From NCBI GenBank assembly GCA_943789485.1, contig CALSUH010000014.1, positions 1-64,000 on the forward strand: a stretch of 64,000 nt of DNA, given 5' to 3'. The notes beneath the pieces were generated by a model. That model was given only the letters and a program-made list of their open reading frames with translations. It made no database searches and had not been told where the DNA came from. Position 1 is the first letter of the stretch; the number at the start of each line of letters is the position of its first letter. The DNA is from an uncultured Pseudomonadales bacterium. GTDB taxonomy: Bacteria > Pseudomonadota > Gammaproteobacteria > Pseudomonadales > Pseudohongiellaceae. The translations under genes were made by a program, and so were the position numbers. Below, one piece after another: positions 43,224-50,365 of the stretch.

Positions 43224-45059
43224 TTAGCCTAGTTGAAACTCCGGCTGACTCATTATCAAGTGCAGCACCAAGCGAAGCGAATCTTCCATATAAGATTGCG
43301 CTTCGGTAATACTCGTTGTGCCAAGGTCCTCATCGAGGAAGTTTATCAACATGCTTCTAGTACTACTGGCTGGTTGCACGCGCATGAATCTGGCGAGCAG
43401 ATAGTCAACCGCTTCGCTGGTATTCTCTACACCATTCTCGTCAAGCATTTTGCTGAGGTTTAGTCGGGCCGTGTGGCGCGGTATAGGTATTACTCTTTCG
43501 ATCGCCATCTGCCAGCCGCGAAAGCTTCCGTAACGCGTGTTAAATTCTTCGTCACGGTCCGCCATCATATTAGACTCCGCCATGATGCCTCCCTCGCCTA
43601 GCGAGGATGGCTGAGTAGCGGAGGTGATATCTAAACCTTGTCGAATACGATCGGCAACGCTGCGAATTTCTGAGCTGCCATTGACTCTGTCTGGTGGTAC
43701 GAAATTAATATCGGGGAACAATACGTCGCGTGCGAAATTTCCGCGCTCTAGTAGTAGTCCAGGAGTCATCCAGCTGCGGCCGCCGGCCCAGCCGGCTACA
43801 GTTGGTGGTCTAAACAACGATTGGCTGAGCGCGCCGGTTGCTTGGTTAAAATCAGGTACACCTGGCGCGCTTTCTAAGCCGAGCTTTCGATAGGTGGAAA
43901 CAGCCAGTTGCACCGGACTCTTTATTTGACTGCCGACCGAAGGCGCGCTGTAAAAATCTTTGGAGATAAAAATGGAAGCCAAGAGAGTTGCCACGTCGTA
44001 GTCCGCGTCACGTAAAGTGTTGCCTAATTCTTCGGCTAGAGTTTGGCTCAATTCTTCTCGCACGAAGAAACGATAGATCTTACTGGCGATGTATTCAGCT
44101 GTAACTGGCTGTTCCATAATCAGATCGATAATCTCGACGCCGTCGAAATTTCCGCTGTGGCCTAGAAAATTCTTTATGTCGTTGTCGTGTTGGTCCTCGT
44201 TGATTACGAAATCCAGGTCCACATAGTTCCAACCGGTGAAGGCGCGAGCGGCCTCGCGTATATCAGTCTCCGAGTAGTTGCCAACGCCCATGGTGAATAA
44301 TTCCATTATCTCGCGAGCGAAGTTTTCGTTCGGGGCGCCTTTCAGATTCACACCAGCATCGAGGAAGGACAACATTGCTGGGTCTTGCGCGACCGCTACC
44401 ATGAGGTCACGGAAACTGCCTGTGCCCATCTCGTGAAACAGCTCTAATTCATTCAACAGCTTGCGGTAGTCACGGACCTTACTTTCATTGATCGCATAGT
44501 GACCATGCCAGAACAAGGCCATTTTTTCTTGCAGTGGGTTAGTAGAGGCAACCATGCGATCGGCCCACCAGTAGGCGACCCGATTGGTTTCCAATCTACT
44601 GGCTCTGAGCCAGTAGAAGAACTTGTTTACCACAGGCTGCAGCCGACGGTTCCCTTCAGGTTTTACTCTTACTCCTAAGGCTTCTCCAGTATTGATAGCT
44701 AACTCTGTAGTTGCAGGGCGACTAGGTGGAAAGGGTTCTAATCCGGCATCGTGGATACCGGAGTGCTCGAAGGCTTGCAAGTGGCGGTTATTTGCTGAGT
44801 CGAAATTCACCAGGCTGTTCACTGCCGCTTTTGGGGACAGGACAGCTAGCGCTTCTATTTGTGCGGGTGTTCCACCAAATCCAGCACGTTCTAGCAGGTG
44901 GGCAGCAGTTTCGTAGTTCCAGTTCGTGTTTGTGATCGGGGTGAGGTCATCCTGCCAAGAGGCAAGGCCCGCTAGTTGCGCCGTGCTTGCGCCGGGCAGC
45001 AGAGCCAGTGCAATGCCGGTAAAAGCCAAGCAAGCGAATCGATTCGGTGCGCAAAGCAT
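43224..45059 (-). CDS. Exported DUF1800 domain protein
   Basis: 611 residues from the ATG at 45059, chosen because CTGGAGA lies upstream at good distance and a clean signal peptide starts there (FACLAFTGIALALLPGASTA). DUF1800 blocks: AAHLLERAGFGGTPAQIEAL, WWADRMVASTNPLQEKMALFWHGHYA, LFHEMGTGSFRDLMVAVAQDPAMLSFLD, NENFAREIMELFTMGVGNYSE with the invariant NENFARE, ARAFTGWN, and a C-terminal RPPTVAGWAGGRSWMTPG. The mature chain ends with LRLVLHLIMSQPEFQLG, typical of the family. It is the upstream partner of the DUF1501 gene and divergent from the quinoprotein gene at 45284. Confidence 0.93.
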   Translation of the reverse strand: MLCAPNRFACLAFTGIALALLPGASTAQLAGLASWQDDLTPITNTNWNYETAAHLLERAGFGGTPAQIEALAVLSPKAAVNSLVNFDSANNRHLQAFEHSGIHDAGLEPFPPSRPATTELAINTGEALGVRVKPEGNRRLQPVVNKFFYWLRASRLETNRVAYWWADRMVASTNPLQEKMALFWHGHYAINESKVRDYRKLLNELELFHEMGTGSFRDLMVAVAQDPAMLSFLDAGVNLKGAPNENFAREIMELFTMGVGNYSETDIREAARAFTGWNYVDLDFVINEDQHDNDIKNFLGHSGNFDGVEIIDLIMEQPVTAEYIASKIYRFFVREELSQTLAEELGNTLRDADYDVATLLASIFISKDFYSAPSVGSQIKSPVQLAVSTYRKLGLESAPGVPDFNQATGALSQSLFRPPTVAGWAGGRSWMTPGLLLERGNFARDVLFPDINFVPPDRVNGSSEIRSVADRIRQGLDITSATQPSSLGEGGIMAESNMMADRDEEFNTRYGSFRGWQMAIERVIPIPRHTARLNLSKMLDENGVENTSEAVDYLLARFMRVQPASSTRSMLINFLDEDLGTTSITEAQSYMEDSLRLVLHLIMSQPEFQLG

Positions 45060-45283
45060 GGGGAAATCTCCAGATGTCACTGTAAAGGCACACTTTATTC
45101 TATTTTTAGAGGAGGGGACAGGCCGCGCATTCTATTTTTGACAATTTACCTGCCCAGAGTAGCTAAACCTTGATCCTAGGCTTGATGCACGTTCTCTTTG
45201 TTTTCCTTCTCTGCTTGCGTAAGAATGTAAATACGGTGATTCTAGAAACGTGGTCCGTCTCCACTAATGAGAGGAAAGACAAT

Positions 45284-47086
45284 ATGCTGGGAAAAATTCG
45301 ACTGGTGTCTTCTTTACTGATAGCTCTAGCGCTTATCAGTAGTTCTCAAGCGCAAGGCCAATCACAGATTGATTTCCGTCCACTCACACAAGAAATGCTG
45401 AACGATCCCGATCCTGAAGATTGGCTGATGTGGCGCGGCGGTTATAACAATTGGGGTTACAGTCCACTGGATCAGATCAATCGTGAAAATGTTGATCAAT
45501 TACGTTTAGCCTGGTCTTGGACATTCGCTCCCGCGGCGCTAGGCTCCAACGGCATGCAGGTGGAGCCTACTGTCTATGATGGCATTATGTACATACGTCA
45601 TTCCGATGAGAAGTATTCTGCCCATAACGCCGCTACTGGCGATTTGATTTGGCAATATTCTCGTCCGCTTCCTACGGAAATCGTTGCGGGTGATACCCGC
45701 CTAAGTGTGCACCGGGGAAGGGGAGTATTCATCTATGAAGATAAATTAATTTCCCATGCTACCGACGGCACCTTGTTTGCCCTGAACCCGAGCACAGGAG
45801 CTCTTTTATGGGAATCGGTCATGACTGATTTCCGCAGCGGAGCACAGCCTAGTGGTGCGCCGGTAGCGTTTGGCGGTTCGGTAGTTGTTCCCTATAACTG
45901 CACCGCATGGACAGCCGCTGATCCCTGCCATATGTCAGCCTATGATGCAGACAATGGCGACTTGCTTTGGCGCTGGTATACCAGCCCTACGGCACAGGAC
46001 CCTATGCACAGTACTTGGGGTGATGAGCCGCAGATTTATCCTTTGCAGCGCCGCCGTAATATGTCGCCTTGGATGACTCCAGCGGTGGACAGTGAGCGTG
46101 GTTTGTTTATTTTTGGTGTTGGATCCAGTGCGCCGCAACAACCTCAGCTTGCAGGCACTAATGGCGAATGGCCGGACCGCCTGTATCAAGGTTCAACCGT
46201 AGCATTGGATCACCGTACCGGCGCATTGGTGTGGTGGGCTCAGCATCATTCTGATATGTGGAACGATGATTCTGTTTACGATCGAATTCTCGTCGATGCG
46301 AAATTAAATCCCAGTGCTCCAAATTCTCTGGGCCAAAATCCAGATATCGATCCTGATCAGACTCGCGAATTAGTTATTGGTTCTTTCTCTAAGGACGCGA
46401 TTTTTTATGCCTATGACAGAACTGACGGTAGTTTTTTGTACGCCCGACCAACCGCCTATCAGAATGTCATTCGCAGTTACGACGGTGCAACAGGTGCCTA
46501 CACTACCGAACCTGATGCAATTATGACGGCCGAAGAAGGTAAAGAGGCGACTATTTGTCGAGAGAACAGACAAATTCCACAGGGAGCCTACAGTCCTCTT
46601 ACCAATGCCTACTATGTGCCGGCCTTCAATGGCCCTTGCTCGGTGATGTCTATGCGCTCCACTGAGCCCACAATTGAAACAGGTTACAACACCACTTACA
46701 GTGCCACCGTACCGAGTCCTGCCGCCCAGCTGGGTCAGCCGGAAGCGATCGATGTGACCACCGGCAAGACCCTATGGCGGCTCGAGCGAGAAACGCCGTT
46801 ATACGGCATGTTAACTACCGGCGGCGGTCTGCTATTTGCGGCGGACACCAACAGACGTTTTCACGCCATCGACCAGTGGACCGGGGAAACGCTGTGGCAA
46901 ACTATATTGAATGGTGCCAGTGATATGGCGCCGATTTCTTTTGCTGTGGACGGCAGACAATATGTCGCGGTGATTGCGCCAAGTGGAACCCAGGCAGCGG
47001 CGCAGCACGCTGGCCAATTAGGGTTAAGCTCGCTTACTGGGCTGCATAATGTTGGGCATACAATGTTTGTCTATGCGCTGCACTAG
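45284..47086 (+). CDS. Exported PQQ-dependent (quinoprotein) dehydrogenase
   Basis: 600 residues from the ATG at 45284. Upstream GAGAGGAAAG and a clean signal peptide (LLIALALISSSQAQG) support this start over an in-frame ATG at 45170. Quinoprotein features: DWLMWRGGYNNWGYSPLDQIN, YSAHNAATGDLIW, ALNPSTGALLW, AYDADNGDLLWRW, ALDHRTGALVWW, the active-site-type segment HHSDMWNDDSVYDRI, YDRTDGSFLY, and AIDVTTGKTLW. The C-terminal LTTGGGLLFAADTNRRFHAID block matches the dehydrogenase at 30541, so these two form a subfamily. No CxxCH motif. It is divergent from the DUF1800 gene and followed by a 480-bp stretch with only decayed sequence. Confidence 0.92.
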   Translation: MLGKIRLVSSLLIALALISSSQAQGQSQIDFRPLTQEMLNDPDPEDWLMWRGGYNNWGYSPLDQINRENVDQLRLAWSWTFAPAALGSNGMQVEPTVYDGIMYIRHSDEKYSAHNAATGDLIWQYSRPLPTEIVAGDTRLSVHRGRGVFIYEDKLISHATDGTLFALNPSTGALLWESVMTDFRSGAQPSGAPVAFGGSVVVPYNCTAWTAADPCHMSAYDADNGDLLWRWYTSPTAQDPMHSTWGDEPQIYPLQRRRNMSPWMTPAVDSERGLFIFGVGSSAPQQPQLAGTNGEWPDRLYQGSTVALDHRTGALVWWAQHHSDMWNDDSVYDRILVDAKLNPSAPNSLGQNPDIDPDQTRELVIGSFSKDAIFYAYDRTDGSFLYARPTAYQNVIRSYDGATGAYTTEPDAIMTAEEGKEATICRENRQIPQGAYSPLTNAYYVPAFNGPCSVMSMRSTEPTIETGYNTTYSATVPSPAAQLGQPEAIDVTTGKTLWRLERETPLYGMLTTGGGLLFAADTNRRFHAIDQWTGETLWQTILNGASDMAPISFAVDGRQYVAVIAPSGTQAAAQHAGQLGLSSLTGLHNVGHTMFVYALH

Positions 47087-47145
47087 AGAAAAAGACTGTT
47101 AACTGGGCAGGCAAAACTAAATCTGCACTAGATTTCTTAGTGCTT

Positions 47146-47430
47146 TTACGTAAAGCGTAACCCGAGGCCCAATGTGATGTTCAAGACTGGCATTGAAGTA
47201 TAGCCGGTTGCTACGATTGAGGGTTCCACTGCACAGCTGAAATTTGCTGCCTACTCGAGTCACTCATCTAGCGTAGTGGGAGCGCGTTTATATTCGGCTT
47301 TTCCTGTCGGGAGCGACAATTCTGAGGTGAAGAGCAGGGACGGCGCTGTAGGTGAAGGCTTGAGTGACTTTTTCTTCGGTTTTTGAGTGGTTGGTGAAGG
47401 CGATTATCCACAAGAGCACGTCAAAAACTG
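47146..47430 (-). pseudogene. Possible decayed outer-membrane beta-barrel gene in a 480-bp gap
   Basis: The gap 47087-47564 has no intact gene. On the minus strand, pieces in neighbouring frames look protein-like. One reads SLLFTSELSLPTGKAEYK and stops. A second reads SGTLNRSNRLYFNASLEHH, continuing IGPRVTLYVKALRNL. A third ends in VLNITLGLGLRFT and a stop at 47146, an outer-membrane-type aromatic/Thr end. They could be fragments of one frameshifted barrel protein, but the pieces overlap and no start or domain is certain. Base composition gives no help. Low confidence. Confidence 0.25.
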
Positions 47431-47564
47431 TGAGTAGTCTACTGCCACATAGAAATCAGGGTTTTAGCAGAAACTAGCGTGTGTTGCAGAAACAGAATAA
47501 CTTTACACAGCCCGTGGTTCCTATATGCTGTCAAAAAGATGGAATAATAAAGAGGGTACTAGAA

Positions 47565-48911
47565 ATGGCTAAGTCTGCAGGCATCAATAGAAGAACATTC
47601 ATAAAGAACGCCAGTCTCACCGCTTTTGCTGGGGCGACCGGCGGGATAGCGACGGGCTCTACCGCGGCCTCCGCGGCTAGCAGCTCAAAAATGGCTAATG
47701 GCAAATACGACTTCGACACAGTCTATGACCGAGTTGATCACAATACGGCCCGCTGGGACTCCCCGCCCAAGAGCTACCCAGAAGGCACCTTTAAATATGG
47801 CATGGGCGTCGCGTCCATGGATTTCGAGTGCGCGCCCTGTATTACCGAGGCAATAGCTGAGCGTAATAAGCACCACAGCTGGGGCTATATGAGCAGCACC
47901 GCACCTCTGCGCGACCAAATTGTGAAATGGAATGGCGAGCGCAATGGCCTTGACCTTCCCAACGAGGCGATTACGATTTCCGATGGCGTGTATGCCGGCA
48001 TGATTGCCGCTATGCGCTCATTAGTTGGCCCGGGCGGCAAGGTACTAATAAATTCGCCTGCCTATTCTGGTTTCTACACGATGAATCGCAATGCGCGGAC
48101 GATTCCTGTTGATAGCCAACTGGTAAAGGTCGGTGATCGCTACGAGATCGACTGGGAAGACCTAGAATCTAAGATGACGCCAGACGTTCGCGCAATGATC
48201 GTCTGCAATCCGCAGAATCCTACGGGTAATGTCTGGAAAGAAGACGAGCTTCTGCGCATCGGTCGTCTCTGCCTAGAACACAACATCGTAGTCCTATCGG
48301 ACGAGATTCATGCCGACTTCGTTCGGCCAGGACATAAGTACACGCCATTTGCCTCCCTTCCCGATCAGGCTGTAGTCAATAACAGCCTGTCCTTCGTTGC
48401 CATCAGTAAGACATTTAACTTGGCCGGCATGAAGAACGCCTACTTTTACTCCAAGAGCCCCCAATTGAAGGCTAGAGTGGATGAATATCATTTTGCTGAA
48501 TTGAGCACTCTGGGTGTGGTAGCGAATGAAGCTGCCTACAGAGACGGAGCTGACTGGTTTGCGCAAGCGCTGGCCTATATTGATGGCACTCACGATATGG
48601 TCGAGCGCTACATCAAGGAAAGTTTGCCTACTGTTGGTTATACCCGTAACGAAGGCACCTTCATGACCTTCCTAGATTTCAGCAAGACCATGGCATCGAT
48701 CGGTGCCAGCGAGCAGTACAAATCACACGGCAAAGATACGCCTGAACAATATTTTCAAGATTGGCTAGTTCACAATTCCGGCGTCTATCTGAACCCGGGT
48801 TCAGCTTACGGTGAAGGTGGTGCAGGCCATATGCGGATGAACATAGCCTCCTCGCGAAGCGTGGTTAAGGGTGCGTTTGACGCGTTAGCGTCGGCTGTTA
48901 ATAAAGTCTAA
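47565..48911 (+). CDS. Tat-exported PLP-dependent aminotransferase (class I/II, PatB/MalY-like)
   Basis: 448 residues from the ATG at 47565. AGAGGG precedes it and the twin-arginine signal INRRTFIKNASLTAFAG starts there. The catalytic part is fold-type I: DHNTARWDSPPKSYPEGTFK, MGVASMDFECAPCITEAI, TISDGVYAGMIAAMRSLVGPGGKVL, VCNPQNPTGNVW, VVLSDEIHADF and the Schiff-base lysine in VAISKTFNLAGMKNAY; the Arg for carboxylate binding is in HMRMNIASSR. PatB/MalY relatives are cystathionine beta-lyase-type enzymes or aminotransferases. Export by Tat fits a PLP enzyme folded in the cytoplasm. A second Tat-exported aminotransferase follows at 49053. Confidence 0.88.
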   Translation: MAKSAGINRRTFIKNASLTAFAGATGGIATGSTAASAASSSKMANGKYDFDTVYDRVDHNTARWDSPPKSYPEGTFKYGMGVASMDFECAPCITEAIAERNKHHSWGYMSSTAPLRDQIVKWNGERNGLDLPNEAITISDGVYAGMIAAMRSLVGPGGKVLINSPAYSGFYTMNRNARTIPVDSQLVKVGDRYEIDWEDLESKMTPDVRAMIVCNPQNPTGNVWKEDELLRIGRLCLEHNIVVLSDEIHADFVRPGHKYTPFASLPDQAVVNNSLSFVAISKTFNLAGMKNAYFYSKSPQLKARVDEYHFAELSTLGVVANEAAYRDGADWFAQALAYIDGTHDMVERYIKESLPTVGYTRNEGTFMTFLDFSKTMASIGASEQYKSHGKDTPEQYFQDWLVHNSGVYLNPGSAYGEGGAGHMRMNIASSRSVVKGAFDALASAVNKV

Positions 48912-48924
48912 CAGCAGCACAGAT

Positions 48925-48957
48925 AAGGGGTTGGAATTTTTCCAATCCCTTTTTTTT
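48925..48957 (+). terminator. Rho-independent terminator
   Basis: AAGGGGTTGGAA (48925-48936) and TTCCAATCCCTT (48940-48951) form a 12-bp stem with one G-U pair and a TTT loop, followed by more T residues to 48957. It sits 13 bp after the stop of the first aminotransferase, so the second aminotransferase probably has its own promoter. Confidence 0.9.
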
Positions 48958-49052
48958 CTCTAGTTTTTGCATAAAGGATAGTCCTAGAGAGTAAGCGTCT
49001 AACATTACAAACTTTGATGGTTACCGTATTCCCAAAAAGAGGAGTTTTGATC

Positions 49053-50201
49053 ATGAAAATGACACGTCGTGGTTTCGTAGGAACCGTTGGTCTGGGCAGT
49101 GCAGCCGGACTTCTTGCCAGTGCAGGATTAACCAGCAAAAAAGCTAACGCGGCTTCGAGCTATGAAGCGCAGGCTGTCTATGACGGCGGCATCATGCAGC
49201 TCAATCAGAATGAGAGTGCACGTGGCCCCGGTCCTAAGACAATGGAGGCGATTCGCTCCCATGTTAACAAGCGTGTCGGTCGAGGCTATGCGCCGGATCA
49301 TGTGAATGAATTGCGGGCTACGCTGGCAGAGGGTTACGGAGTCACAACTGACAACGTAATTCTTTCTACAGGTTCTGGACCATTGCTCGTAGGGGCGGCT
49401 CGAGCGTTCTGTTCTGAGAGCAAAGCGCTGGTCACTACCGGTCCTACTTACACGACAGCTGAGCAAACTGCACGTCTGATAGGCGCGCCAATACGAAGCA
49501 TACAAGTCGATAGTTCTACTATGGGAGTAAACTTGGAGGGTTCGGCCGAAGCCGCCGTAGGTGCAGGCTTGGTGTATTTTTGCAATCCAAACAATCCGAC
49601 AGGCACGGTGCACTCACCCGAAGCGGTTGAAACATTTATCCGCCGCGTACAGCGAGAATCACCCAACACCAAGATGCTTATTGATGAGGCTTATATCAAT
49701 TATGCGGCCGATGATGCCATGCAAACAGCCTTGCCGCTAGCGATGGAATTCGAGAACGTTTTTATTACGCGCTCCTTCTCCAAGGCGCACGGTATGGCCG
49801 GTCTGCGTGTTGGCTACGCTTTAGGTCAGAAAGCAACTCTGGATGCGGTGAGCTCTGCCTGGGGTATGGGCGATGTAAATATGCTCAGCGCGATTGCTGC
49901 GATTACCGCCTTCAAAGACAAGGCACACATTGAATGGGAACGGCAGGAAAATACCGAGATACGCGCCTTTGTCGTTGCCGCATTTAATGACATGGGGTAT
50001 GAAGTTCCGAACTCCCATACCAATCATATCTTTGTAAACCTGCGCCGACCTGCAAAAGAATTTCGTGATGCATGTCTTGAGAACAAGATTTTAGTCGGCC
50101 GCGATTTTCCTCCGTTTGAACAAACTCATTGCCGTATCTCAATGGGAAGTAGAGAAGAGATGCAAGAAGCAGTAGCCGTTTTTAGGAAAGTTCTTGCTTA
50201 G
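49053..50201 (+). CDS. Tat-exported PLP aminotransferase, histidinol-phosphate aminotransferase-like
   Basis: 382 residues from the ATG at 49053. AAAGAGGAG lies upstream and the Tat signal MTRRGFVGTVGLGSAAG begins there. The catalytic domain is HisC/CobD-like: MQLNQNESARGPGPKTMEAI, ILSTGSGPLLVGAARAFC, FCNPNNPTGTVHSPEAVE, MLIDEAYINYA, and the PLP lysine in ITRSFSKAHGMAGLRVGYAL. The C-terminal HCRISMGSREEM holds the carboxylate Arg. Real HisC is cytoplasmic, so this is probably another amino-group transferase working in the periplasm. It is separated from the preceding aminotransferase by a terminator, yet the pair shares the rare combination of Tat signal and fold-type I enzyme. Confidence 0.88.
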   Translation: MKMTRRGFVGTVGLGSAAGLLASAGLTSKKANAASSYEAQAVYDGGIMQLNQNESARGPGPKTMEAIRSHVNKRVGRGYAPDHVNELRATLAEGYGVTTDNVILSTGSGPLLVGAARAFCSESKALVTTGPTYTTAEQTARLIGAPIRSIQVDSSTMGVNLEGSAEAAVGAGLVYFCNPNNPTGTVHSPEAVETFIRRVQRESPNTKMLIDEAYINYAADDAMQTALPLAMEFENVFITRSFSKAHGMAGLRVGYALGQKATLDAVSSAWGMGDVNMLSAIAAITAFKDKAHIEWERQENTEIRAFVVAAFNDMGYEVPNSHTNHIFVNLRRPAKEFRDACLENKILVGRDFPPFEQTHCRISMGSREEMQEAVAVFRKVLA

Positions 50202-50230
50202 AGAAATAAAATAGATCGCAGGAATAAAAG

Positions 50231-50262
50231 GGGGTCGGAGTATTAGTACTCCGACCCCTTTT
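50231..50262 (+). terminator. Rho-independent terminator with a GGGGTCGGAGTA stem
   Basis: GGGGTCGGAGTA (50231-50242), loop TTAG, then TACTCCGACCCC (50247-50258) and TTTT. The stem is preceded by AAAA, so it could work in both directions. It lies 30 bp after the second aminotransferase. The arm resembles the GGGGTCAGAGTA arms of the REP-like repeats at 29348 and 52748, so it may have the same origin. Confidence 0.85.
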
Positions 50263-50365
50263 AGTTAGCTTGCTTCTCTTTTCTAATTGTTAAAATTTGT
50301 ATTGCTTGGTCAAGGCTCAACTAGTATTCAAGGCATTTATTCATTGAAATATATAAGGTTAATTT

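Noticed and set aside
45170..45283. Upstream extension of the quinoprotein gene at 45284
   Set aside because: It would place residues before a clean signal peptide and has no ribosome binding site, while the ATG at 45284 has one.
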